Assembly (NCBI RefSeq): GCF_001922345.1
Contig: NZ_CP018812.1
Coordinates: forward strand, 744,001-808,000
Source of the DNA: Paraburkholderia sp. SOS3
GTDB taxonomy: Bacteria; Pseudomonadota; Gammaproteobacteria; Burkholderiales; Burkholderiaceae
DNA: 64,000 nt
Direction of reading: 5' to 3'
Shown here: positions 26,543 to 34,599 of the stretch, one piece after another
Numbering within the stretch: position 1 is the first letter of the stretch
Layout: the number at the start of each line of letters is the position of its first letter
Notes under the pieces: model-generated
Told to the model about the DNA's origin: nothing
Seen by the model: the letters and a program-made list of their open reading frames with translations, nothing else
Databases searched by the model: none
Translations under genes and position numbers: made by a program

Positions 26543-27172
26543 ATGTCAAAGCAAGCACCGCGCCGCGCGTTGATTGTCATCGACGTCCAGAATGAGTACG
26601 TCACAGGTAACTTCCGCATTGAATATCCGCCTGTCGAGTCCTCATTGCCGAATATCGGCAAGGCGATTGACGCCGCCAACGCACATGGCGTTCCGGTCGT
26701 GCTGGTGCAGCACGTCTTGCCGGCTGACGCACCGATATTCGCAAAGGATAGCGATGGCGCGAGATTGCATCCTGTCGTTGCGGACCGCCCTCACGATCAC
26801 GTGGTGACAAAAGTCTTGCCAAGCGCATTCTCCGGCGCCGGCTTCGACGACTGGCTAAAGGAACACAAGATCGATACTTTGACCGTTATCGGCTACATGA
26901 CGCAGAACTGCAATGACGCCACGATGCGCGAAGCGATGCACAAGGGCTATGTCGTCGAATTCTTGCCGGATGCGGCCGGCTCGCTGTCGTACAAGAACAA
27001 GGCGGGCTACGCGAGCGCCGAGGAGATGCATCGCATTATTAGCGTCATTATGGAGTCGACCTATGCGGCGACGATGTCTACCAAAGAGTGGGTGGAAAAT
27101 GTGAATAGCCCAACCCCGGTTGCGTGCGACAACATCTACTCCTCGAATCTCCGTGCGCACGGGAAGGTGTGA
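26543..27172 (+). CDS. Isochorismatase-like cysteine hydrolase
   Basis: A 209-residue member of the isochorismatase/nicotinamidase superfamily. The catalytic Asp is in ALIVIDVQNEY (about residue 15), Lys in VTKVLPSAFSG (about 93) and the nucleophile Cys in GYMTQNCNDATMREA (about 126). Such enzymes hydrolyse C-N bonds, for example in nicotinamide, N-carbamoyl compounds or biuret. The ATG at 26543 was chosen because the longer frame adds residues before the core strand. It lies between an amidase and an MFS transporter, so two successive C-N hydrolyses in one pathway are likely. Confidence 0.9.
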   Translation: MSKQAPRRALIVIDVQNEYVTGNFRIEYPPVESSLPNIGKAIDAANAHGVPVVLVQHVLPADAPIFAKDSDGARLHPVVADRPHDHVVTKVLPSAFSGAGFDDWLKEHKIDTLTVIGYMTQNCNDATMREAMHKGYVVEFLPDAAGSLSYKNKAGYASAEEMHRIISVIMESTYAATMSTKEWVENVNSPTPVACDNIYSSNLRAHGKV

Positions 27173-27249
27173 TCGTGATGCGGAGCGCCGCTTCATGGCC
27201 GTCGACCGAACTCTGAGGTTTTCTCGCGATTTACTGTTCGGAGCTGACT

Positions 27250-28527
27250 TTGTCCAAACCCATTTTACCGGCGGCAACGGGCCACCCGAAAGCTGTCTGG
27301 CCTTCTATTTTTGCGGGATTCTGCGCGAGTCTGATCGGCATTGGCCTGGCACGTTTTGCTTATACCCCGCTCCTTCCGGTTCTCATTCAGGCGCACTGGT
27401 TTGCGGCATCGGATGTCGTGTATCTCGGTGCCGCGAATCTGGCGGGTTACCTCGTCGGGGCTGTACTGGGCCGGCCGCTGGCTGCCGGGCTTGGCAACGT
27501 CACCGCGCTGCGCGCGATGAAGGTTCTGGTTACGCTTGCGTTTCTCGCTTGCGCATTCCCCGTCTCTACAAGCTGGTTTTTTATTTGGCGCTTGCTGTCT
27601 GGCATCGCCGGCGGAGTCATCATGGTGCTGGTCGCGGCGACCGTTCTTCCGAATGTGCCCGACGACCAGAAAGGTCTGGCGACGGGCGCGGTGTTTCTGG
27701 GGCTTGGGTGCGGCATAGCAGCATCCGGCACGATCGTCCCGTTGCTACTGAAGTTCGGTCTACGCGAGACATGGATTGGACTTGCCGCGTTGTCCGCCAT
27801 CCTGACCGCGGCCAGTTGGCGCGGTTGGCCCAGGCGCGCTGTGCCGGCCACCGGGCAGACCGCGACGACTTTATCGAGCGGTCCGAACGCCTTTATACGA
27901 GTCCTTTACTTGCAGTATGCGTTCATGGCGGCGGGCCTGGTGCCGGCCATGATTTTCCTGGTTGACTTCATCGCGCGCGGCCTTGAAAGTGGCGCCGCTC
28001 TGGGTTCACGATTCTGGGTGCTTTACGGTGTGGGAGCAATGATCGGCCCGCCGCTGTATGGTGTCTTCGCCGACCGTTTGGGCGCGCGTCGGGCGCTGCG
28101 CCTGATTCTATCGGTTCAGGCAATTGCACTGGCTGCGCTTGCGGCGGCCAACAATTACCTGCTAATCGGTTTGCTCACTGTCATGATCGGCAGCTTTCCA
28201 CCCGGAATCATTCCTCCGGTGCTGGCGAGGGTACGTGAGATCGTGCCGGGTAACGCTGTCCGACAGAACGCCATCTGGAGCCGTGCCACCACTGTGTTCG
28301 CCGCGTCTCAGGCCCTCTCCGGATACGCGTCGTCCGCCATCTTTAACAGCTTCGGCGGCAATTACCGGTGTCTGTTTCTGATGAGCGCTGTTGCGATTGC
28401 ATCAGCGTTGCTTGCGGACTTCGCATCGCTGCGCTGGCGCGTCCGCGAGCCATTGTCGGAAGTGTCGACGTCGACGTGCCCTGAACAACTGGACGGCCCT
28501 CGCATGATGGCCGCCGATGCAGTCTAA
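27250..28527 (+). CDS. MFS transporter, YbfB/YjiJ family
   Basis: A 425-residue major facilitator with about twelve membrane segments. The N-terminal pattern SIFAGFCASLIGIGLARFAY is characteristic of the YbfB/YjiJ family, and a loop ADRLGARRALR matches the MFS motif between helices 8 and 9. The start is TTG at 27250, with CGGAG about 7 bp upstream; no better ATG lies before the first helix. It follows the isochorismatase-like gene by 77 bp and is probably the uptake or efflux protein of that pathway. The substrate is unknown. Confidence 0.9.
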   Translation: MSKPILPAATGHPKAVWPSIFAGFCASLIGIGLARFAYTPLLPVLIQAHWFAASDVVYLGAANLAGYLVGAVLGRPLAAGLGNVTALRAMKVLVTLAFLACAFPVSTSWFFIWRLLSGIAGGVIMVLVAATVLPNVPDDQKGLATGAVFLGLGCGIAASGTIVPLLLKFGLRETWIGLAALSAILTAASWRGWPRRAVPATGQTATTLSSGPNAFIRVLYLQYAFMAAGLVPAMIFLVDFIARGLESGAALGSRFWVLYGVGAMIGPPLYGVFADRLGARRALRLILSVQAIALAALAAANNYLLIGLLTVMIGSFPPGIIPPVLARVREIVPGNAVRQNAIWSRATTVFAASQALSGYASSAIFNSFGGNYRCLFLMSAVAIASALLADFASLRWRVREPLSEVSTSTCPEQLDGPRMMAADAV

Positions 28528-28933
28528 AAAGAAACGTCAGGTCGAAAACTTCGAGAGGATGCTTTCCGATCTGGACATTGAGCGGTAGAACGACGCTTTT
28601 GCTCCATCTTTCCCCTGCTTGCCCAACCCGATGAACGGCATTCCTCGGTCCACGGAGCCAATGCCAGCACTGCTTGTCCGGACGATGGTCCTTTCATCTT
28701 AGGACGCGGCGCTTTCAATTCTCCGTTTTGCAGCAGACGCCAGCAAGCGTCGGCGCGGCCGGGGCAACACCATTTTCGCGCGGAATTCGGGAAAAATTCC
28801 TGCCCCATTTCGTTGTCAACACACCTTGCAATGCCCAAACTGGTCGAGGGCGTGCGCCGTCGCCTGCATGCTGCTGCGCGTCAATCGGGCCCGCTATGCC
28901 CTCGCTCCAAGAACAACTGTCGGAGACATTCAA
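28528..28933 (+). promoter_or_regulatory. 406-bp upstream region of the beta-propeller gene
   Basis: No convincing gene was seen; several short frames lack recognisable products. The 19-bp element TTCGGGAA-AAA-TTCCTGCC at 28786-28804 resembles the perfect palindrome at 32768-32786 and lies 130 bp before the propeller start, so it may be an operator. CGGAGAC at 28921-28927 is the ribosome binding site for the gene at 28934. Confidence 0.45.
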
Positions 28934-30055
28934 ATGCATCGCACAACAAAAAGCGCGCATGCCGCGCTGTTCGCAGTGACCGCGTTTGCCGCGGCCGCCG
29001 CTTACGCCTCCGCGGCGCCGATCGCCTACGTGACGAGCGAGACGAACGGTGTCGGCATTATCGATCTCGGCAACATGTCGCTCGAAAAGACCATCTCGCT
29101 CGGCAAGGACGGCCCGCGCGGCCTAAGTCTCACGGCGGACGGAAAGCGTCTTCTCGTGGCGGCCAAGACCGGCGAACTGATTGCCATCGATACGTCGACC
29201 GGCAAAGTGGTCGATCGCGTGAAGATCGGCAAAAACCCTGAGTTCGTGCGCGTGCATCGCGGCTACGCCTATGTGACCTACGAACCCGGCGAAAGCGGTC
29301 CGCCGCCCGAAGCGCGCCAAGGCGGCGCGAAACCCGGTCAGCCGGCCGCGAAGCCGGAACAACAAGGTGAAAAAGACGCGGCTAAAGGCCACGCCGATGA
29401 CGACGACGCGAACAGCCCGCCGGCCGAAATCGCCATCGTCGATCTGAAGACGATGAAAGTGCTGCGTTCCGTGAAAAGCGGCCACGAAACCGAGGGCGTC
29501 GAATTCTCTCCGGACGGGCACGAGATGCTCGTCACCAACGAAGGCGACGATACGGTGTCGGTCTACCAGACCGGCTCTGGCAAACTGCTGCGTACGCTGA
29601 AACTCGATGCCGGCTCGCGGCCGCGCGGCATCAAGAGGTCGCCGGACGGCAAACAGTATGTCGTCACCCTCGAAAACACGAGCAAGTTCGTCGTGCTCGA
29701 TGCGGCGAGCTTCAAACCTGTGAAAACCGTCGACACGAAGCTTGGGCCCTATGGTGTCGCGTTCGATCCGACCGGCAAGCATCTGCTCGTTGCGGCGGCG
29801 CGCGACAAGACGCTGCAGGTGTTCGACGCGAAGACCTACGAGCATGTCGCCGACGTACCGGTCGGGCAGCGCTGCTGGCATTTCAGCTTTACGCCCGATG
29901 GCTCGAAACTGATGCTTGCGTGCGGCCGCTCGAATGCGGTTTATGTGCTCGATGCGTCGAATTATCAGACCGTCGGGCAGATCGGCAATCTGCCGCTCGC
30001 GTGGGGTATCGTCACGTCGCCGCCGAGCGCGGGGTCGATCGAATCGGCGAGATAA
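28934..30055 (+). CDS. YVTN-repeat beta-propeller protein, PQQ-catabolism associated
   Basis: A 373-residue exported protein. The signal peptide is roughly residues 1-27 (AALFAVTAFAAAAAYASA). Repeats of about 40 residues follow, each with a D-x-x-T/S-x-K-V...I pattern and SPDGH/TPDGS turns, typical of YVTN/cytochrome D1-like propellers. A low-complexity insert of about 45 residues rich in Pro, Gly, Lys and Asp (ending HADDDDANSPP) interrupts the blades near 115-160. Proteins of this group often accompany PQQ-dependent alcohol oxidation genes, matching the pqq genes nearby. The exact role (sensor, chaperone or metal binding) is not known. Its stop codon lies in a tandem repeat. Confidence 0.85.
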   Translation: MHRTTKSAHAALFAVTAFAAAAAYASAAPIAYVTSETNGVGIIDLGNMSLEKTISLGKDGPRGLSLTADGKRLLVAAKTGELIAIDTSTGKVVDRVKIGKNPEFVRVHRGYAYVTYEPGESGPPPEARQGGAKPGQPAAKPEQQGEKDAAKGHADDDDANSPPAEIAIVDLKTMKVLRSVKSGHETEGVEFSPDGHEMLVTNEGDDTVSVYQTGSGKLLRTLKLDAGSRPRGIKRSPDGKQYVVTLENTSKFVVLDAASFKPVKTVDTKLGPYGVAFDPTGKHLLVAAARDKTLQVFDAKTYEHVADVPVGQRCWHFSFTPDGSKLMLACGRSNAVYVLDASNYQTVGQIGNLPLAWGIVTSPPSAGSIESAR

Positions 30056-30110
30056 GCAGGCGAGATAAGCAGGCGAAATAAGCAGGCGAAATAAGCAGGC
30101 GAAATAGCAG
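30047..30110 (+). repeat. Five tandem copies of a 13-bp unit (GCGARATAAGCAG)
   Basis: Units begin at 30047, 30060, 30073, 30086 and 30099. The first two read GCGAGATAAGCAG, the next two GCGAAATAAGCAG, and the last is missing one A. The stop codon of the beta-propeller gene is inside the first unit, so the repeat occupies the start of its 3' untranslated region. Copy number is likely to vary between strains. Confidence 0.9.
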
Positions 30111-30126
30111 GGGTTTGATTCGCCGC

Positions 30127-30151
30127 GGGCGGCGTTTTCCTCGCGCCGCCC
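30127..30151. terminator. Stem-loop between convergent genes
   Basis: GGGCGGCG (30127-30134) pairs with CGCCGCCC (30144-30151) around a 9-nt loop. It lies between the propeller gene and the convergent TonB receptor gene and could end both transcripts; the tracts after it are short (GTTT), so termination strength is uncertain. Confidence 0.5.
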
Positions 30152-30187
30152 GTTTCGATTCCATCCGCAGTCCGGCGGGCCGGTCCG

Positions 30188-32617
30188 TCAATCCCACTGA
30201 TACCGCATCCCCACCCAGAACCCGCGCGGCGCGCCAAGTCCAAGAAACTGTTCGTTCGTGACGTCGTCCGGCGAGAAAGTGTGGTTCGGCCCGTTGAAGA
30301 AATTCTGGCCGAGCACCGCGAACGTCGCATAGCGCTTGTTCAGCAGGTTCTGGATCGAGCCGAATACCTGGAAGTGCTTCGTTACGTTGTACGTCGTGTC
30401 GAGATTGATGAGGAAGTAACCGGCAAGCGTGCCGTTCACGTCCGAGTTGTTCTCGTCGCCGCGCGCGAAGATGTTGCTGCGGTAAATCAGGTTCGTCCCG
30501 ATGTTCCATTGCGGCAGCGCCGCATAGTCGAATCGCACTTTTACCGTGTTGGCCGGAATGCCGGGGATGCGGTCGCCCGAGTGCACCGTGATGTTGCCGT
30601 CGGCATCGGCGCTCGAATTGCTCGAACTGCTCTCGGTCCACGTCGAGCGGTAAGTCGCGTTGATGTAGCTATAACTCGCGCTCACGCCGAGCGGCCCCCA
30701 TTGCGTGCGTGCCGCCAGTTCGAAGCCTTGCCGGCGCGTCTTGCCGACGTTCTGGAAGTATCCGAGCGTGCTCGACGCGCCCTCGCTGCTGATGAACTGG
30801 ATATCGTCGTCGAGGGTCGTGCTGAATGCGGCAGCGCTCCACTGCGTATTGCTGCCGATGCGACCGCGCGCGCCGACTTCGAATGTCTTCGAGATCACGG
30901 GTTTCAGCGACGGATCCGCGATGAAATCGTTAGGCAGCGAGCAAGGCGCCGTCGGGTCCGCGCACGCGAGTTCGATCGACGTCGGCGTGCGCATTCCTTC
31001 GTTATAGGTGAAGTATGCGGTGAACGACGACGTCGGGTTCCAGTTGATGCCGACCGCCGGATTGAAGCGCGAGAACGTGTGGTTGCCGTCGAGCAGCGGT
31101 TGAATGCCGCTCTCGTCGCCAATCCTGGTGCGAGCCCAGTTATAGCGGCCCGCCAGCGTCAGCGACCATTCGTCGGTGAACGAAAACGTATTGGTAAAGT
31201 AAATACCGTAGTTCTCATTGCGCGTTTTCGCATCGGTTTGCTGAACGAATGGACCGTCGCCGATGGTCGCGCGCGTGTCGGTGAAGAACGCGTTCTGCTG
31301 CGATTGGGTAAAGTGCGTATTCGCGAGATCGGCCGCCGCGCCGACGGTGAACTGGTTGTTCTTGCCGAAGAGTCTCTGCAGAAATGTCATCTGAACGCTC
31401 GCGCCGTAGCTGTCGGTCACGATCGTCGACTGCGCATTCGTTGCCGGCGGTTCGTCGTCGTCTTCAGGATCGAAGTCGTCGTTCACGTTGCTGCTCGTGT
31501 TCACGTTGCGGTAGTGCCGGTAGTACGCGTTGCCCGTTATTTCAATGTCGGGCGTGAAATAGTGCGAGCCGTTGATGGTCAGATAGCCGAGCTGGTTTTC
31601 GTTCGTGTCCGGAAACGTGTACGCCTGGGACCAGTTGCTGAGGAACGAGCGCGGAATGGTCTGCGAGCCGTTCAGAGTGTTGTCGGCGCCGCCCATCGAA
31701 ACCGAGACCGTCGTCGACGAATCCATGTAGCGCAGCTTGCCGAACGCCTGGCGCAAGCGGCTCGAATTGTGATCGGCCCAGCCGTCGTCGTTCGTGATGT
31801 TGGCGGTGAAGTAGTAGTCGAGCGGCGAATCGCCGATCACGCCGCCTTGCTGGATCTGCGCGAGCTTGCGGCCCCACGAACCGGCCTGGATTTCGGCTTC
31901 GCCGCCCGGGTTCGAACGGCCGTTCTTCGTCGTGACCGCGATCGCACCGCCGAGCGTGTTGAGGCCGAAGGTCGGATTCGAGCCTGGAATAACCTGGATG
32001 GTCTGGATGGCCGCTTGCGGAATCAGATCCCAGTTCACGACGTCGCCGAACGGCTCGTTCACGCGCACGCCGTCGAGAAACACCGACAGCCCCTGCGGCG
32101 TGCCGAGCACCGGCGACGCGGTGAAGCCGCGATAGTTGATGTCGACCTGCCACGGGTTGCCTTGCGCATCGTTGATGTCGACGCTTTGCAGGTTGTTCGA
32201 GAAGTAATCGGTTAGCGTATGCGAATTCTGCTGGACGATCTGGCTGCCGCGGACCGTCTGCACATTGGCCGGTACAAGCTGGATCGGCGTACCGAGGCCG
32301 ACGAGCGGCGTCGTGCCGATCACGAGGATGTTCGGGAGCACCGTGTCCTGATCGGAAGCCCGCGTGTTTTGCGGTGTCTGCTGTGGCGAATTCCCGGCTG
32401 CATTATCCGGTGCTGGCTCCGTTTGCGCGGCGGGCGCCCCCTCGGCCTGCTCCGCAATTTGTCCGCTAGCAGCCGGATCGGCCGCGCGAGGTGCGTTTTC
32501 TGTCTGTGCCCACGCAGACGTCGCCAGGGCGGTCAGCACGGCAGCAACGGAGAGCCGCAGCGCAACTCGGGGTTTTAACGTCTGCACGCACCGCTTTTTG
32601 CGTGGCATGGTTCTCAT
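30188..32617 (-). CDS. TonB-dependent outer-membrane receptor
   Basis: An 809-residue TonB-dependent receptor. The signal peptide covers about residues 1-37 (core LRLSVAAVLTALATSAWA). A Pro/Ala/Gln-rich linker precedes the plug (LPNILVIGTTPLVG, GTPQGLSVFLDGVRVNEPFG, TLGGAIAVTTKNG), and a 22-strand barrel ends in RYQWD. An unusually acidic extracellular-type loop (NVNDDFDPEDDDEPP) occurs near residue 395. Start 32617 is preferred for its GGGAGA site. Neighbours are the PQQ-associated propeller and a two-component pair near pqq genes. In other methylotrophs TonB receptors near such genes import lanthanides for XoxF-type dehydrogenases; that role is a hypothesis here. Confidence 0.92.
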   Translation of the reverse strand: MRTMPRKKRCVQTLKPRVALRLSVAAVLTALATSAWAQTENAPRAADPAASGQIAEQAEGAPAAQTEPAPDNAAGNSPQQTPQNTRASDQDTVLPNILVIGTTPLVGLGTPIQLVPANVQTVRGSQIVQQNSHTLTDYFSNNLQSVDINDAQGNPWQVDINYRGFTASPVLGTPQGLSVFLDGVRVNEPFGDVVNWDLIPQAAIQTIQVIPGSNPTFGLNTLGGAIAVTTKNGRSNPGGEAEIQAGSWGRKLAQIQQGGVIGDSPLDYYFTANITNDDGWADHNSSRLRQAFGKLRYMDSSTTVSVSMGGADNTLNGSQTIPRSFLSNWSQAYTFPDTNENQLGYLTINGSHYFTPDIEITGNAYYRHYRNVNTSSNVNDDFDPEDDDEPPATNAQSTIVTDSYGASVQMTFLQRLFGKNNQFTVGAAADLANTHFTQSQQNAFFTDTRATIGDGPFVQQTDAKTRNENYGIYFTNTFSFTDEWSLTLAGRYNWARTRIGDESGIQPLLDGNHTFSRFNPAVGINWNPTSSFTAYFTYNEGMRTPTSIELACADPTAPCSLPNDFIADPSLKPVISKTFEVGARGRIGSNTQWSAAAFSTTLDDDIQFISSEGASSTLGYFQNVGKTRRQGFELAARTQWGPLGVSASYSYINATYRSTWTESSSSNSSADADGNITVHSGDRIPGIPANTVKVRFDYAALPQWNIGTNLIYRSNIFARGDENNSDVNGTLAGYFLINLDTTYNVTKHFQVFGSIQNLLNKRYATFAVLGQNFFNGPNHTFSPDDVTNEQFLGLGAPRGFWVGMRYQWD

Positions 32618-32767
32618 TGTCAGCGTCTCCCTATGCTTTTCTTGTGCGCAAGTGGTGAAGATCGGTTGCACCCGCATCTATATTGCGTCGGCGTGGGCAG
32701 CGCGATTCGCTTGCATCAAGCGTCGCATAGCCGCGTACCGAAGCACACAGGAGGATTTCCCGAAACT

Positions 32768-32786
32768 TTCAGGAACCCTTCCTGAA
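32768..32786. promoter_or_regulatory. Perfect 19-bp palindrome between receptor and kinase genes
   Basis: TTCAGGAA-CCC-TTCCTGAA is a perfect inverted repeat with 8-bp arms. It stands in the 240-bp divergent region between the TonB receptor (start 32617) and the histidine kinase (start 32858). Related 8-3-8 elements occur at 28786-28804 and 48480-48498. It is a candidate binding site for the LuxR/NarL-type response regulator encoded at 33868, or for another dimeric regulator. Confidence 0.5.
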
Positions 32787-32857
32787 CCTGCGGATTCCGA
32801 TACGCAACTCCCGTGTGCGATGCGTAGAATGCGTTTCTAATCCCACCCGACACAGCG

Positions 32858-33967
32858 ATGCATCCCGTGAAAATGGTTCGCTCAGGCGTGTCACGGCCGT
32901 CCTCGTCGCGCTCCGCCACATGGCGCGATTTCGCATGCGTGCTCGTGCTGACGCTCGTGACTGCGGTGTTGTGCTCGATATTCGACGTCAGTGAGCTCGC
33001 GTACCGCTGGACGCGCAGCGCGGAGCGATTTCAGCTCGACGAACTGCCGGTCACGCTATGTGTGCTGGCGGCGGGGCTCGCGTGGTTCGCGTGGCGTCGC
33101 TACCGCGAATCGCAGCAGGAATTGAAGCATCGGAAGGTGCTCGAGGAACAGGCCGAGCGGTTGCTCGCCGAGAACCGGCGGCTTGGGAGCCAGGCGATCG
33201 AAGCGCAGGAAACGGAGCGTCGGCATCTCGCGCGCGAGCTGCACGACGAACTCGGCCAGTATCTGAATGCGATCACGCTCGATGCGGCACGCATCCGCGA
33301 TCTGTCGGCTGCGAGCGAGCCGGAAATTCATCATGCGTCGCTTGCGGTGATGCAGAGCGCGAGCTTCGTCTATCGACAGATCGGCGGAATGATTCGCCGG
33401 TTGCGCCCGATCGGCCTCGACGAGCTAGGTTTGCTCAGTGCGCTCGAGCATTGCGTCGACGGTTGGCGCGAGCGTCTGCCGCACGCGTCGTTCGCGTTGG
33501 CCGTCGAGGGCGATTTCACGGGCCTTGCCGACGCGCTGAACATCACGCTATACCGGCTGGTGCAGGAAGCTTTGACAAACGTGTCGAAGTTCGCGCGCGA
33601 GTCGCGCGTCGAAATTTATCTCGTGCGCACGCCGTCCGACGGCGAGCGGCACGGCGAGGTCGTCGTGACGATTGCCGATGATGGGCCGGGCGTCGATTTG
33701 AAGCAACCGCGTGCCGGGCTGGGGCTCGTCGGCATGCGCGAGCGCGTCGAATCGCTCGGCGGCGAGTTTCATCTCGCGAGCGAACCCGGAAATGGATTCA
33801 TGTTGTGCGTGCGCTTACCGGTTCAGACAAGCAATGGTCCGGAAGCGAACGGTACGCCTTGCGGCGATCAGAGCGCGGAACCTAAACGGGAGCCGAGAGA
33901 AGAACCCAGCGGGGCACCCAGCGTGGAGCCGACCGCGCCACCCGGCGCGGTCAGATCGGAGAACTGA
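32858..33967 (+). CDS. NarL-family sensor histidine kinase
   Basis: A 369-residue membrane kinase. Two membrane helices (about 24-42 and 64-79) enclose a short periplasmic loop of about 20 residues, so it may sense within the membrane. A coiled coil (about 85-120) leads to the HisKA_3 dimerisation domain, ERRHLARELHDELGQYLNAI, with His129 as phosphorylation site. The HATPase_c domain follows (LVQEALTNVSKFA, DDGPG, GLGLVGMRERVESLGG). The C-terminal tail of about 40 residues is rich in Glu, Pro and Lys and is encoded opposite the end of the response regulator gene. It is the likely partner of that regulator. Confidence 0.93.
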   Translation: MHPVKMVRSGVSRPSSSRSATWRDFACVLVLTLVTAVLCSIFDVSELAYRWTRSAERFQLDELPVTLCVLAAGLAWFAWRRYRESQQELKHRKVLEEQAERLLAENRRLGSQAIEAQETERRHLARELHDELGQYLNAITLDAARIRDLSAASEPEIHHASLAVMQSASFVYRQIGGMIRRLRPIGLDELGLLSALEHCVDGWRERLPHASFALAVEGDFTGLADALNITLYRLVQEALTNVSKFARESRVEIYLVRTPSDGERHGEVVVTIADDGPGVDLKQPRAGLGLVGMRERVESLGGEFHLASEPGNGFMLCVRLPVQTSNGPEANGTPCGDQSAEPKREPREEPSGAPSVEPTAPPGAVRSEN

Positions 33968-34599
33968 AGTCCGAGCCGGCTCGCCATCTGCGCGAGTTGC
34001 ACGCCGTTGTTCGCACCGAACTTCTGGCGAATCGCCGATTGATGATTCGCAACGGTCTTCTGGCTGAGCCCGAGCCGTTCCGCAATCACCGGCAGCGTGA
34101 ACCCCTGCACGAGCAGCCGCAGCACCTCGAATTCGCGTGCCGAAAGCTGGCGTCCCGGCGGCCCTTCGCTGAACATCGTGCGCATGGCGAGCGTTTGCGA
34201 CACGTCGGTGCTCAGATAGCGCACGCGGCGCGCGACTGCGCGCACCGCTTCGACGAGCACGTCCGGTGCACTTGCCTTCGTCACATAGCCGCTCGCGCCG
34301 GCATCGAGTGCGCGGCGCACGAACAGGCTTTCTTCATGCACGCTGAAAATCAGCACGCGCGCGTCGGGCGTGCGCGCGAGCATGCGCCGCATCGCCTCGA
34401 TACCGCTCGCGCCTGGCAGCGCGAGGTCCATCACCACCACATCCGGTTGCAGCGCGCAGAAACGCTGGTACGCCTGCGTCGCGTCGCCCGCTTCGCCGGC
34501 GACGCGTACGTCGGGGCTCAGTTCGAGCAGACGTCGATAGCCCTCGCGCACGACAGCATGATCGTCGACGAGCAACACGGAGATATCGGTGGTGGTCAT
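33868..34599 (-). CDS. LuxR/NarL-type response regulator in the pqq operon
   Basis: A 243-residue response regulator. The receiver domain has the acidic pair Asp12-Asp13, phospho-acceptor Asp58 (VVVMDLALPGASG) and Lys109. The LuxR-type helix-turn-helix is seen in LSAREFEVLRLLVQGF and IAERLGLSQKTVANH. The tail after residue 215 is a degenerate Gly-Ser-Leu repeat (LGAPLGSSLGSRLGSAL). Its start overlaps the pqqE stop by 4 bp, so it is the last gene of the pqq operon. It overlaps the convergent kinase gene by 100 bp. It probably controls PQQ-dependent alcohol oxidation and perhaps the fhc-pqq operon itself, like AgmR/FlhR-type regulators. Confidence 0.93.
   Translation of the reverse strand: MTTTDISVLLVDDHAVVREGYRRLLELSPDVRVAGEAGDATQAYQRFCALQPDVVVMDLALPGASGIEAMRRMLARTPDARVLIFSVHEESLFVRRALDAGASGYVTKASAPDVLVEAVRAVARRVRYLSTDVSQTLAMRTMFSEGPPGRQLSAREFEVLRLLVQGFTLPVIAERLGLSQKTVANHQSAIRQKFGANNGVQLAQMASRLGLQFSDLTAPGGAVGSTLGAPLGSSLGSRLGSAL

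Noticed and set aside
28524..28838. A 104-codon minus-strand frame in the gap before the propeller gene
   Set aside because: It has no family resemblance, no ribosome site and an unusual composition. I could not support it as a gene or as a transposase remnant.
30281..32215. A 644-codon plus-strand frame inside the TonB receptor
   Set aside because: The product is Arg/Val-rich with no domain, as expected for the complement of a GC-rich receptor gene. The minus-strand protein has a signal peptide, plug and barrel.
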